Part shown: positions 1-9,106 of the stretch, piece after piece | Numbering within the stretch: the stretch's first letter is position 1 | Layout of the letters: every line of letters starts with the position of its first letter | DNA from: CAVURS01 sp963795385 | GTDB lineage: Bacteria > Actinomycetota > Actinomycetes > Actinomycetales > CAVURS01 | DNA: 64,000 bases | Assembly (NCBI GenBank): GCA_963795385.1 | Contig: CAWCHK010000003.1 | Span: forward strand, 124,001-188,000 | Direction of reading: 5' to 3' | Notes under the pieces: generated by a model | Told to the model about the DNA's origin: nothing | The model's input: only the letters and a program-made list of their open reading frames with translations | The model's database searches: none | Position numbers and translations under genes: made by a program

Positions 1-378
1 CTGCCGGATCGAGAGCACCTTGCCGTTGTAGTCGCCGCGCTGGCCCTGGATTGTCGCGGCATAACGGGCAAGCGGCCCGGCCCGCTCGGCCGGGACCGAC
101 CCCAGGGCCTCGAGGTCGATGACGAGTCGCGGCGGTGCCTCGACGACGGTGCCACCACCGGCATCCGGCAGCAGCGCGCCGACCGGCACTCCGTAGAAGT
201 CGGCCAGCTCGGCCAGCCGCTGGACCGTGACCGCACGGTCGCCCCGCTCGTAGCTGCCCACGACGACGGCCTTCCAACGGCCGCTCGAGCGCTCTTCGAC
301 TCCATGGAGTGACATGCCCTGCTGGGTCCGGATGGCGCGCAGCCGGCTACCCAGAGCCCTCGCGTAGTCGGTTGCCAT
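1..378 (-). CDS. bldD: BldD developmental regulator (3' end outside window)
   Basis: Transcription factor that represses development genes in actinomycetes when bound to tetrameric cyclic-di-GMP. The visible 126 residues start MATDYARALGSRLRAIRTQQ. An XRE-type helix-turn-helix covers about residues 8-65, with the very conserved stretch GSYERGDRAVTVQRLAELAD, followed by the start of the C-terminal domain (about 80 on). The first half of the c-di-GMP signature, RGD, is at 114-116; the second half (RQxD) begins at residue 125 and runs off the window edge. Start ATG has a GGGAGG ribosome-binding site about 7 nt upstream. It is divergent from the pyr operon, the arrangement known from Streptomyces. 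It is not degenerate, only cut by the window end. Confidence 0.95.
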   Translation of the reverse strand, partial: MATDYARALGSRLRAIRTQQGMSLHGVEERSSGRWKAVVVGSYERGDRAVTVQRLAELADFYGVPVGALLPDAGGGTVVEAPPRLVIDLEALGSVPAERAGPLARYAATIQGQRGDYNGKVLSIRQ

Positions 379-667
379 AAGTCTGATCCCTCCCGTTGAA
401 CCCACGTCCCTGGTGGGTCCGGCCCGTCGCGGTGACGCACCGTGTTCGCCCCATCGTCACTGAGCGTGATCTGGGCCGTCAAGCCAAACCCGGTAACTGG
501 CCCCCAACCCGTGCTGGATTAGGGCCAACTGGGTGATGTTTCCTGCAGCCGAAGCATGCTAGGGGGTCCGCCGGGCGACCCGACACGAGGGCGAGCGGAC
601 CCGCCGTCGGCGTGGGGCCAGGACGCGGTACGGTCTCCTCGTCGGCCCTCGGCCGGCATCAGGTGAC
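379..667. other. bldD-pyrR intergenic region
   Basis: Non-coding spacer between divergent bldD and pyrR. It must hold promoters for both. It contains the candidate BldD site at 456-470, described separately. Otherwise I recognise no gene, RNA or repeat here. Confidence 0.6.
456..470. promoter_or_regulatory. Candidate BldD operator (autoregulation)
   Basis: GTCACTGAGCGTGAT is an inverted repeat TCAC-N5-GTGA. It matches the published BldD box pattern nTnACnC(A/T)GnGTnAn at 8 of 9 fixed positions (G replaces the inner C). It lies about 80 bp upstream of the bldD start, where autoregulation of bldD would be expected from Streptomyces. Sequence match only. Confidence 0.5.
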
Positions 668-668
668 G

Positions 669-705
669 TCCTTTAACGACCCGTCCGGTGAGGCGGGGAA
701 GGAGG
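669..705 (+). promoter_or_regulatory. PyrR-binding leader hairpin that overlaps the pyrR ribosome-binding site
   Basis: TCCTT at 669-673 can pair with AAGGA at 699-703, and CCCG at 680-683 with CGGG at 694-697, leaving the loop TCCGGTGAGG. The loop resembles the UCC...GAGG core of PyrR-binding RNA. The outer helix uses the Shine-Dalgarno AAGGAGG (699-705) of pyrR, so folding would hide it. This fits the translational repression by PyrR described for mycobacteria: high UMP lets PyrR stabilise the hairpin and shuts the operon down. Confidence 0.7.
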
Positions 706-713
706 TCGGGTCG

Positions 714-1313
714 GTGAACCGTGCCCGAACGGTGCTCGAAGCACCAGACATCCAGCGGGCCTTGACCCGCATCGCGCACGAGCTGCTGGAGCACAACAAG
801 GGCCCCGCAGACCTCGTCCTGCTCGGCATCCCGACCCGCGGCGTGGATCTCGCCCGTCGGCTGGCGGAGCGGATCACCAGCGTCGAGGGCACCGCGGTGC
901 CGTACGGCTCGCTGGACGTCACGATGTACCGCGACGACCTGCGCCGGCACCCGGTGCGCACCCTCGAACGCACCCACATCCCGGAGTCAGGGGTCGACGG
1001 CAAGGTCGTCGTCCTGGTCGACGACGTGCTCTTCTCCGGGCGGACCGTGCGGGCCGCGCTGGACGCGCTCTCCGACGTCGGCCGGCCCAGCGCCGTCCGG
1101 CTCGCCGTGCTGGTCGACCGGGGCCACCGTGAGCTGCCGATCCGCGCTGACCACGTCGGCAAGAACATCCCGACGTCCCTGACCGAGCGGGTCAGTGTCC
1201 ACCTGGTCGAGTACGACGGGCTGGACGAGGTCGTCCTGTCTGACGGCGAGGTGGGGCCGGAGGCCGCCGCGGGCATCCCGGATGCCCGCGTCGGCGCGGA
1301 GGGGGTGGCCTGA
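714..1313 (+). CDS. pyrR: PyrR, pyrimidine operon attenuation/repression protein
   Basis: RNA-binding regulator of the pyr operon that also carries a uracil phosphoribosyltransferase fold. 199 residues, normal for the family. The PRPP-binding loop VVLVDDVLFSGRTV lies at about residues 99-112, and the N-terminal LGIPTRGVDLARRL segment (37-50) is typical of PyrR. I chose GTG at 714 because AAGGAGG sits 8 nt upstream and the open frame before it is unlike the family. First gene of the pyr operon; its TGA overlaps the pyrB ATG by one base (TGATG). The leader hairpin suggests it represses its own translation. Confidence 0.95.
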   Translation: MNRARTVLEAPDIQRALTRIAHELLEHNKGPADLVLLGIPTRGVDLARRLAERITSVEGTAVPYGSLDVTMYRDDLRRHPVRTLERTHIPESGVDGKVVVLVDDVLFSGRTVRAALDALSDVGRPSAVRLAVLVDRGHRELPIRADHVGKNIPTSLTERVSVHLVEYDGLDEVVLSDGEVGPEAAAGIPDARVGAEGVA

Positions 1314-2269
1314 TGCGGCACCTGCTCTCCGCGGCGGACCTGACCCGCGAGGAGGCCGTGCACGTCCTCGACACGGCCGAGGCGATGGCGGCGACCCAGC
1401 AGCGGGAGATCAAGAAGCTCCCGACCCTGCGCGGCCGCACGGTCGTCAATCTCTTCTTCGAGGACAGCACCCGGACCCGGATCTCGTTCGAGGCCGCCGC
1501 CAAGCGCCTGTCGGCCGACGTGATCAACTTCTCGGCCAAGGGCTCGAGTGTCTCCAAGGGCGAGAGCCTCAAGGACACGGCGCTCACCCTCGAGGCGATG
1601 GGGGCCGATGCGGTGGTGGTCCGGCACCACGCGAGCGGCGCGCCGCACCGGCTGGCCAACTCGGGCTGGATCAACGGCGCCGTGGTCAACGCCGGCGACG
1701 GCACCCACGAGCACCCGACCCAGGCGCTGCTGGACGCCTTCACCATGCGCCGCCGGCTCGGCGAGGGAGACGTCGCGGGCCAGGACCTCACCGGTCGTCG
1801 GGTCGTCATCGTCGGGGACGTCCTGCACAGCCGGGTGGCACGCAGCAACGTCCTGCTGCTGCAGACCCTGGGGGCCGAGGTGACCCTGGTCAGTCCGCCG
1901 ACCCTGCTGCCGGTCGGCACCGACGCCTGGCCGTGCGCGACGTCGTACGACTTGGACGCCGAGCTCCCGAAGGCCGACGCGGTGATGATGCTGCGGGTGC
2001 AGCGGGAACGGATGAACGCGTCGTTCTTCCCCAGCGCCCGGGAGTACTCGCGGCGCTACGGGCTGGACGCGCGCCGCCTCGGCCTGCTGCCGGACCACGC
2101 GATCGTCATGCACCCCGGCCCGATGAACCGCGGCCTCGAGATCGCCGCCGAGGCGGCCGACGGCGCGCGGTCGACCATCGTCGAGCAGGTCGCCAACGGC
2201 GTCTCCGTGCGGATGGCCGTGCTCTACCTGTTGCTGTCCGGAGAGGTCGAGGGGGAGAGCGCACCGTGA
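1313..2269 (+). CDS. pyrB: Aspartate carbamoyltransferase catalytic subunit
   Basis: Joins carbamoyl phosphate and aspartate to form carbamoyl-aspartate, step 2 of UMP synthesis. 318 residues, the usual length. The carbamoyl-phosphate motif FFEDSTRTRISFE is at about 45-57, HPTQALLDAFT in the middle, and MHPGPMNRG near the C-terminus. No pyrI regulatory-chain gene is adjacent, as is normal in actinobacteria, where PyrB pairs with PyrC. Overlaps pyrC by four bases (GTGA), suggesting translational coupling. Confidence 0.97.
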   Translation: MRHLLSAADLTREEAVHVLDTAEAMAATQQREIKKLPTLRGRTVVNLFFEDSTRTRISFEAAAKRLSADVINFSAKGSSVSKGESLKDTALTLEAMGADAVVVRHHASGAPHRLANSGWINGAVVNAGDGTHEHPTQALLDAFTMRRRLGEGDVAGQDLTGRRVVIVGDVLHSRVARSNVLLLQTLGAEVTLVSPPTLLPVGTDAWPCATSYDLDAELPKADAVMMLRVQRERMNASFFPSAREYSRRYGLDARRLGLLPDHAIVMHPGPMNRGLEIAAEAADGARSTIVEQVANGVSVRMAVLYLLLSGEVEGESAP

Positions 2270-3612
2270 GCGCCACGACGAAGGACACCACGACGTACGT
2301 CGTCCGCGGGGCCCGTCTGCTGGGCCAGGGCGCGGCCGACCTCGTCATCGAGGACGGCATCATCGCCGAGGTCGGGACCGGCCTGAAGCGCTCTGGCGCA
2401 ACGGTTCTCGACGCCGACGGGCTGGTCGCACTGCCCGGCCTGGTCGACCTGCACACGCACCTGCGCGAGCCGGGCCGGGAGGATGCCGAGACGGTCTGGT
2501 CGGGCACCCGCGCCGCGGCCCTCGGCGGGTTCACCGCGGTGCACGCGATGGCCAACACGGACCCGGTGGCCGACACGGCCGGCGTCGTCGAGCAGGTCTG
2601 GCGGCTGGGCCGCGAGGCCGGCTGGGTCGACGTGGCGCCGGTCGGCGCGGTGACGATCAAGATCGCCGGCGAGCAGCTGGCCGAGCTCGGCGCGATGGCC
2701 GACTCGGCGGCCCGCGTCCGGGTCTTCAGCGACGACGGGCACTGCGTCTCGGACGCCGTCCTGATGCGCCGGGCGCTGGAGTACGTCAAGGCGTTCGACG
2801 GCGTCATCGCCCAGCATGCGCAGGAGCCCCGGTTGACCGAGGACGCCCAGATGCACGAGGGCGAGCGGTCCGGGGTGCTGGGACTGCGAGGGTGGCCGGC
2901 CGTCGCCGAGGAGGCGATCATCGCGCGGGACGTGCTGCTGGCCGAGCACGTCGGCTCACGGCTGCACGTGTGTCACGTCTCCACTGCCGGGTCGGTCGAG
3001 ATCCTGCGCTGGGCCAAGGGCCGTGGGGTCGACGTGACCGCCGAGGTGACGCCGCACCACCTGCTGCTGACCGACGCCCTCGTGGCGACGTACGACCCGC
3101 GCTACAAGGTCAACCCGCCGCTGCGCACCGACGAGGACGTGCAGGCCCTGCGACTCGCCCTGGCCGACGGGACGATCGATGCGGTCGCGACCGACCACGC
3201 GCCGCATGCGAGTGAGGACAAGGACTGCGAGTGGGCGGCGGCGGCGTTCGGCATGACCGGCATGGAGACGGCGCTGTCCGTGGTGCAGGCCGCCATGGTG
3301 GAGACCGGGCTCCTCGACTGGGCCGGCGTCGCGGACCGGATGTCGTTGCGCCCGGCCCGGATCGGCCGGTTGCGCAGCCACGGTCGAGGCCTCGACGCCG
3401 GCGCCCCTGCGCACGTCACACTGGTCGACCCGGCCGCGCGCTGGACGGTCCGGCCGGAGCTGATGGCCAGCACGAGCCGGAACACGCCGTACGCCGGTCA
3501 GGAGCTGCCTGGCCGGGTGGTCGCGACCTTCCTGCGCGGGCGCCCGACGGTGCTGGACGGCGCCGCCGTCGTGGCTCCCGAACGACGCGCCGGCGGAGAG
3601 GACGCGGCGTGA
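2266..3612 (+). CDS. pyrC: Dihydroorotase (class I)
   Basis: Zinc amidohydrolase that closes carbamoyl-aspartate to dihydroorotate. 448 residues. Visible metal ligands and substrate residues: DLHTHLREPG (HxH, about residue 62-71), QHAQE, HVCHVSTAGS, and ATDHAPHASEDK, with the catalytic Asp in ATDHAPH. GTG start overlaps the pyrB stop (GTGA). Followed directly by carA, again with GTGA overlap. A standard active enzyme; all expected ligands are present. Confidence 0.96.
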   Translation: MSATTKDTTTYVVRGARLLGQGAADLVIEDGIIAEVGTGLKRSGATVLDADGLVALPGLVDLHTHLREPGREDAETVWSGTRAAALGGFTAVHAMANTDPVADTAGVVEQVWRLGREAGWVDVAPVGAVTIKIAGEQLAELGAMADSAARVRVFSDDGHCVSDAVLMRRALEYVKAFDGVIAQHAQEPRLTEDAQMHEGERSGVLGLRGWPAVAEEAIIARDVLLAEHVGSRLHVCHVSTAGSVEILRWAKGRGVDVTAEVTPHHLLLTDALVATYDPRYKVNPPLRTDEDVQALRLALADGTIDAVATDHAPHASEDKDCEWAAAAFGMTGMETALSVVQAAMVETGLLDWAGVADRMSLRPARIGRLRSHGRGLDAGAPAHVTLVDPAARWTVRPELMASTSRNTPYAGQELPGRVVATFLRGRPTVLDGAAVVAPERRAGGEDAA

Positions 3613-4751
3613 GTGGGTCCGCGGTGCTGGTGCTCGAGGACGGCCGGACCTTCCGCGGCGAGGCGTTCGCGGCGGTCGGGCAGACGGTCGGCGAGGCGGT
3701 GTTCACCACCGGCATGACGGGCTACCAGGAGACGTTGACCGACCCGAGCTACCACCGCCAGGTGGTCGTGCAGACGGCGCCGCACATCGGCAACACGGGC
3801 GTCAACGACGAGGACGGTGAGTCGGCGAAGGTCTGGGTCGCGGGCTACGTGCTGCGCGATCCGTCGCCCCGGCCGTCGTCCTGGCGCTCGCGCCGCACCC
3901 TGGAGGCCGACCTGACCGCCCAGGGCGTCGTCGGGATCAGCGGGGTCGACACCCGCGCCCTCACGCGGCACCTGCGCGAGCGGGGCGCCATGCGCGTCGG
4001 CGTCTTCTCCGGCGACGCAGCGTCCGGTCGAGCCGAGGAGCTGCTCGCCGTCGTCCGCGCTGCGCCCGAGATGAGTGGGGCCCAGCTGGCCGAGCAGGTC
4101 TCCACTCGCGAGCCGTACGTCGTGGAAGCATTGGGAGACAAGCGATTCACCGTCGCGGCGCTCGACCTCGGCATCAAGGCCATGACCCCGCACCGGATGG
4201 CCGAGCGCGGCATCGAGGTGCACGTGCTGCCCGCTCAGTCCTCGCTAGAGGATGTCCTGGCCGTCACCCCGGACGGCGTCTTCTTCTCCAACGGGCCGGG
4301 TGACCCGGCGACGGCCGACGGGCAGATCGCCCTTCTCCAGGACGTCCTGAGCCGCGGCCTGCCGTTCTTCGGCATCTGCTTCGGCAACCAGCTGCTCGGC
4401 CGGGCGCTGGGGCTCGGCACGTTCAAGCTCGGCTACGGCCATCGCGGCATCAACCAGCCCGTGATGGACCGCACGACCGGCAAGGTCGAGGTGACCGCCC
4501 ACAACCACGGCTTCGCCGTCGAGGCGCCACCCGGGGGGTCCGCGCACACGCCGTACGGCGTGGTCGAGGTCTCCCACGTGTGCCTGAACGACGACGTCGT
4601 CGAGGGACTGCGACTGCTCGGGCCGGACGGCCGGGTCACGGCCTTCTCGGTGCAGTACCACCCGGAGGCCGCGGCGGGCCCGCACGATGCCGGCTATCTG
4701 TTCGACCGGTTCGGCGAATTGATGGCGTCGGCCCAGGGGAGCGTGGCCTGA
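3609..4751 (+). CDS. carA: Carbamoyl-phosphate synthase small (glutaminase) subunit
   Basis: Class I glutamine amidotransferase that feeds ammonia to CarB. 380 residues. N-terminal CPSase_sm domain (about 1-140: LVLEDGRTFRGEAFA, TTGMTGYQETLTDPSY) and C-terminal GATase domain with nucleophile Cys in FFGICFGNQLLGRALG and the His/Glu pair in QYHPEAAAGP. GTG start inside the pyrC stop. The stop overlaps carB ATG by one base. The complex supplies carbamoyl phosphate for both pyrimidine and arginine synthesis. Confidence 0.96.
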   Translation: MSGSAVLVLEDGRTFRGEAFAAVGQTVGEAVFTTGMTGYQETLTDPSYHRQVVVQTAPHIGNTGVNDEDGESAKVWVAGYVLRDPSPRPSSWRSRRTLEADLTAQGVVGISGVDTRALTRHLRERGAMRVGVFSGDAASGRAEELLAVVRAAPEMSGAQLAEQVSTREPYVVEALGDKRFTVAALDLGIKAMTPHRMAERGIEVHVLPAQSSLEDVLAVTPDGVFFSNGPGDPATADGQIALLQDVLSRGLPFFGICFGNQLLGRALGLGTFKLGYGHRGINQPVMDRTTGKVEVTAHNHGFAVEAPPGGSAHTPYGVVEVSHVCLNDDVVEGLRLLGPDGRVTAFSVQYHPEAAAGPHDAGYLFDRFGELMASAQGSVA

Positions 4752-7700
4752 TGCCACGCCGGACCGACCTCACGAGCGTCCTGGTCATCGGCTCGGGCCC
4801 GATCGTCATCGGGCAGGCGTGTGAGTTCGACTACTCCGGGACGCAGGCCTGCCGGGTCTTGCAGGAGGAGGGCATCCGGGTCGTCCTGGTCAACTCCAAC
4901 CCGGCCACGATCATGACCGACCCGGAGTTCGCCGACGCGACGTACGTCGAGCCGATCACGCCGGAGGTGGTCGAGGCCATCATCGCCAAGGAGCGCCCGG
5001 ACGCGGTCCTCGCGACGCTCGGTGGCCAGACCGCACTCAACACGGCAATCGCGTTGCACGAGAGGGGGATCCTCGACAAGTACGGTGTCGAGCTGATCGG
5101 CGCCAACGTGCAGGCAATCCAGCTCGGCGAGGACCGCGAGGCGTTCAAGGGCGTGGTGGAGCGGTGCGGCGCGGAGTCGGCCCGGAGCCAGACGGCGCAC
5201 ACCATCGACGAGTGCCTCGCCGTCGCGGAGCAGCTCGGCTACCCGGTGGTCGTCCGCCCGTCCTTCACGATGGGTGGGCTCGGCTCCGGCTTCGCCCACG
5301 ACGAGGCCGAGCTGCGGCGGATCGCCGGCACCGGCTTGCACTCCTCGCCCACCACCGAGGTCCTCCTGGAGGAGTCGATCCTGGGGTGGAAGGAGTACGA
5401 GCTGGAGCTCATGCGCGACCACGCCGACAACGTCGTGGTCGTCTGCTCGATCGAGAACCTCGACCCGATGGGCGTCCACACCGGCGACTCGATCACCGTG
5501 GCGCCGGCCATGACCCTGACCGACCGGGAGTACCAGCGGCTGCGCGACATCGGGATCGCGGTCATCCGCGAGGTCGGCGTCGACACGGGTGGCTGCAACA
5601 TCCAGTTCGCCGTCCAGCCCGAGACGGGCCGCGTCATCGTGATCGAGATGAACCCGCGGGTCTCCCGCTCCTCGGCCCTGGCCTCCAAGGCCACCGGCTT
5701 CCCGATCGCCAAGATCGCGGCCAAGCTCGCCGTGGGCTACACCCTGGACGAGGTCCCGAACGACATCACGGCCGAGACGCCGGCGAGCTTCGAGCCGGCC
5801 CTCGACTACGTCGTGGTCAAGGTGCCGCGCTTCGCCTTCGAGAAGTTCCCGGCGGCCGACTCGACGCTCACCACCACGATGAAGAGTGTCGGCGAGGCGA
5901 TGTCCATCGGCCGGTGCTTCACCGAAGCCCTGCAGAAGGCGTTGCGCAGCATCGAGCAGGCCGGCTCGTCGTTCCACTGGCGGGGCGAGCCCGGAGACGT
6001 GGAGGAGCTCCTGCGCACGGCGGCGCGGCCGACAGACGGCCGGATCCTGGTGGTGCAGCAGGCGATCCGTGCCGGAGCCACGGTCGAGCAGGTCCATGAC
6101 GCCACGGGGATCGACCCGTGGTTCCTCGACCAGATCCAGCTGATCGACGCGCTGGCCCGCGAGGTGCAGGATGCCGCAGAGCTCAGCCCGGCGCTGCTCC
6201 GGCGGGCCAAGCGGCACGGCTTCTCGGACGCGCAGCTCGGGGCGCTGCGAGGCCTGCCGGAGCCGGTGGTTCGGGGGGTCCGGCACGCGCTCGGGATCCG
6301 GCCGGTCTACAAGACCGTCGACACCTGTGCCGCCGAGTTCGCCGCCACGACGCCCTACCACTACTCGGCGTACGACGAGGAGACCGAGGTGGCGCCGCGG
6401 GAGCGCCCCGCGGTCCTGATCCTGGGCTCCGGCCCGAACCGGATCGGCCAGGGCGTCGAGTTCGACTACAGCTGCGTGCACGCGAGCTTCGCCCTGCGCG
6501 ACGCGGGCTACGAGACGGTGATGGTCAACTGCAACCCCGAGACCGTGTCCACCGACTACGACACGTCGGACCGGCTCTACTTCGAGCCGCTGACGCTCGA
6601 GGACGTGCTCGAGGTCGTGCACGCCGAGACCCAGGCCGGCCCGGTCGCGGGCGTGATCGTGCAGCTCGGCGGTCAGACGCCACTGGCCCTGGCGCAGGCC
6701 CTCAAGGACGCCGGCGTACCGGTGGTCGGCACCACGCCCGAGGCGATCAACCTGGCCGAGGACCGCGGCGCCTTCGGGCGGGTCCTGGCCGAGGCCGGGC
6801 TGCCTGCGCCGCGGCACGGCATCGCCTACTCGGCGGCCGAGGCGGTCGAGGTGGCCCGCGAGATCGGCTACCCGGTGCTGGTGCGCCCCAGCTACGTCCT
6901 CGGCGGGCGCGGCATGGAGATCGTCTACGACGACGTGACCCTCACGGGGTACGTCGAGCGGGCCACTCACGCCTCGGCCGAGCATCCGGTCCTGGTCGAC
7001 CGTTTCCTGGACGATGCCATCGAGATCGACGTCGACGCGCTCTACGACGGGCACGAGATGTACCTCGGTGCCGTGATGGAGCACATCGAGGAGGCCGGGA
7101 TCCACTCCGGGGACTCGGCCTGCGTCCTGCCCCCGGTCACGTTGGGGCACAGCGAGATCGACCGGGTGCGCGCCTCGACCGAAGCCATCGCCAAGGGTGT
7201 CGGCGTGCAGGGACTGCTCAACGTCCAGTTCGCGCTGGCCGCCGACGTTCTCTACGTCCTGGAGGCCAACCCGCGGGCCAGCCGGACGGTGCCGTTCGTC
7301 AGCAAGGCGACAGCGGTGCCGTTGGCCAAGGCGGCGGCCCGGATCGCGATGGGCGCGACCATCGCCGACCTGCGGGCCGAGGGCCTGCTCCCGGCGGTGG
7401 GGGACGGGACCCACCTGCCGCCGGACGCGCCGGTCTCGGTCAAGGAGGCCGTGCTGCCGTTCAAGCGGTTCGTGACGCCGGAGGGTCTGGTCGTCGACAC
7501 GCTGCTGGGACCGGAGATGCGCTCCACCGGTGAGGTCATGGGCATCGACGACGACTTCGGGACGGCCTTCGCCAAGAGCCAGTCCGCGGCGTACGGCGGG
7601 CTACCGATGAAGGGCAACGTCTTCGTCTCGGTGGCGAACCGAGACAAGCGGGCGATGATCTTCCCCGTCAAGCGGCTGGCCGACCTCGGCTTCGAGATCC

Positions 7701-8059
7701 TGGCGACCCAGGGCACGGCGGATGTGCTGCGCCGCAACGGAGTCCAGAGCACCGTCGTGCGCAAGTACAGCGAGGGCACGGGTCCGGACGGCGAGCCGAC
7801 CATCGTGGCCAAGATCCTGGCCGGCGAGGTCGACATGGTCGTCAACACCCCGACCGGGCCGGCCGCCAGGCACGACGGCTACGAGATCCGGGCCGCGACG
7901 ACGAGCATGGACCGGCCGATCATCACGACGGTCCAGCAGCTGGGGGCTGCCGTCCAGGGGATCGAGTCGGCCCGGTCCGGTGAGATCCGGGTCCGGTCCT
8001 TGCAGGACCACGCGAAGATCCTGACCCGCCTCTGGGGCCGGGACGCCGACGCCGGATGA
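4751..8059 (+). CDS. carB: Carbamoyl-phosphate synthase large subunit
   Basis: ATP-dependent synthetase making carbamoyl phosphate from bicarbonate and ammonia. 1102 residues with the expected internal duplication: ATP-grasp halves starting at LVIGSGPIVIGQACEFDYSG (about 12) and LILGSGPNRIGQGVEFDYS (about 555). The C-terminal MGS-like regulatory domain includes FPVKRLADLGFEILATQGTA and VVNTPTG. NPRVSRSSALASKATG and NPRASRTVPFVSKAT are the conserved metal/ATP loops of the two halves. Reads cleanly in one frame across 3.3 kb. Confidence 0.97.
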   Translation: MPRRTDLTSVLVIGSGPIVIGQACEFDYSGTQACRVLQEEGIRVVLVNSNPATIMTDPEFADATYVEPITPEVVEAIIAKERPDAVLATLGGQTALNTAIALHERGILDKYGVELIGANVQAIQLGEDREAFKGVVERCGAESARSQTAHTIDECLAVAEQLGYPVVVRPSFTMGGLGSGFAHDEAELRRIAGTGLHSSPTTEVLLEESILGWKEYELELMRDHADNVVVVCSIENLDPMGVHTGDSITVAPAMTLTDREYQRLRDIGIAVIREVGVDTGGCNIQFAVQPETGRVIVIEMNPRVSRSSALASKATGFPIAKIAAKLAVGYTLDEVPNDITAETPASFEPALDYVVVKVPRFAFEKFPAADSTLTTTMKSVGEAMSIGRCFTEALQKALRSIEQAGSSFHWRGEPGDVEELLRTAARPTDGRILVVQQAIRAGATVEQVHDATGIDPWFLDQIQLIDALAREVQDAAELSPALLRRAKRHGFSDAQLGALRGLPEPVVRGVRHALGIRPVYKTVDTCAAEFAATTPYHYSAYDEETEVAPRERPAVLILGSGPNRIGQGVEFDYSCVHASFALRDAGYETVMVNCNPETVSTDYDTSDRLYFEPLTLEDVLEVVHAETQAGPVAGVIVQLGGQTPLALAQALKDAGVPVVGTTPEAINLAEDRGAFGRVLAEAGLPAPRHGIAYSAAEAVEVAREIGYPVLVRPSYVLGGRGMEIVYDDVTLTGYVERATHASAEHPVLVDRFLDDAIEIDVDALYDGHEMYLGAVMEHIEEAGIHSGDSACVLPPVTLGHSEIDRVRASTEAIAKGVGVQGLLNVQFALAADVLYVLEANPRASRTVPFVSKATAVPLAKAAARIAMGATIADLRAEGLLPAVGDGTHLPPDAPVSVKEAVLPFKRFVTPEGLVVDTLLGPEMRSTGEVMGIDDDFGTAFAKSQSAAYGGLPMKGNVFVSVANRDKRAMIFPVKRLADLGFEILATQGTADVLRRNGVQSTVVRKYSEGTGPDGEPTIVAKILAGEVDMVVNTPTGPAARHDGYEIRAATTSMDRPIITTVQQLGAAVQGIESARSGEIRVRSLQDHAKILTRLWGRDADAG

Positions 8060-8066
8060 GCCGCCC

Positions 8067-9106
8067 GTGACCTACGAGCGCCTGGTCCGGCCGCTGCTCT
8101 TCCGGTTGGACGCCGAGCGTGCCCACCGGGTGGGCCTGGCCGGTCTGGCCGCGGTCTCGGCCATCGGGGGACGGAGCCGGCGTACGCCGGTCGAGAGGGG
8201 CTGCGGCACAACGGCGTTCGGGATCCGCTTCCCTTCACGGGTCGGCCTCGCGGCGGGGCTGGACAAGGACGGCCGGGCCCTGCGGGCCTGGCCGAGACTC
8301 GGCTTCGGCTTCGTCGAGGTCGGCACGGTCACGGCCCACGCGCAGCCCGGCAACCCGGAGCCGCGGCTCTTCCGGCTGCGCCAGGACGCCGCCATCGTCA
8401 ACCGGATGGGCTTCAACAACGCCGGTGCGGCCGCGCTGGCCGTCCGCCTGGACCGCCTGGGGCAGCTCCCGGTGCCGCTCGGCATCAGCATCGGCAGGTC
8501 CAAGATCACGCCGGCGCAGGACTCGGTCGGTGACTACCTCACGTCCCTGCGGCTGCTGCACCGGTTCGCCGACTACGTCGCGATCAACGTCAGCTCCCCG
8601 AACACGCCGGGACTGCGTTCGCTGCAGGACGCCGGCGCGCTGGCCGACCTCGTCGATGCGCTGGTCAGCGAGAGCCGCGTGCTCGCCGGCGCGGCCGGAC
8701 CGCCGGCCCCGTTGCTGGTGAAGGTTGCCCCGGACCTGTCCGACGGCGCGCTCGAGCAGCTCGTCGACGTCTGCCTCCGCCACGGCGTGAGCGGCCTGAT
8801 CGCGACCAACACCACGCTGGACCGCGGCGCCCTGCGGCACCTGGACCCGCGAGCGGCAGAGGCCGGCGGGCTGTCGGGGCCGCCGCTGGCGCACCGCGCG
8901 GTGGAGGTCGTGGCCCGGATCCGGGCTCAGGCCGGCGATCGCCTGCCGGTGATCGGTGTCGGCGGCATCAGCGGCCCCGACGACGCGCTGCGGATGGTCG
9001 ACGCCGGTGCGGTGCTCGTCCAGCTCTACACCGGGCTGATCTACCAGGGGCCCGGCCTGGTGCGCCGGGTCTCCCGGGCCCTCGACCCGCAGGAGGCGGC
9101 CGATGA
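8067..9106 (+). CDS. pyrD: Dihydroorotate dehydrogenase (quinone), class 2; stop codon apparently lost by a 1-base shift
   Basis: Flavoenzyme oxidising dihydroorotate to orotate. The N-terminal helix region YERLVRPLLFRLDAERAHRVGL and INVSSPNTPGLR with a Ser (not Cys) base mark the membrane-associated, quinone-dependent class 2. FMN-binding GVGGISGPDDALRM is near the C-terminus. The frame starting at GTG 8067 does not stop where the family does. It runs to 9623 across pyrF, giving 518 residues instead of about 340. One missing base near 9085-9095 would restore a TGA at 9104-9106 overlapping the pyrF ATG (ATGA), like the other junctions of this operon. The end given here is that expected stop. 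Confidence 0.88.

Noticed and set aside
659..2113. Long open frame on the minus strand over pyrR/pyrB (and similar ones opposite carB, metK-priA and rsmB)
   Set aside because: High G+C DNA leaves long antisense frames open. The products are Arg/Pro/Gly-rich with no domain, and the plus strand carries clear conserved genes.
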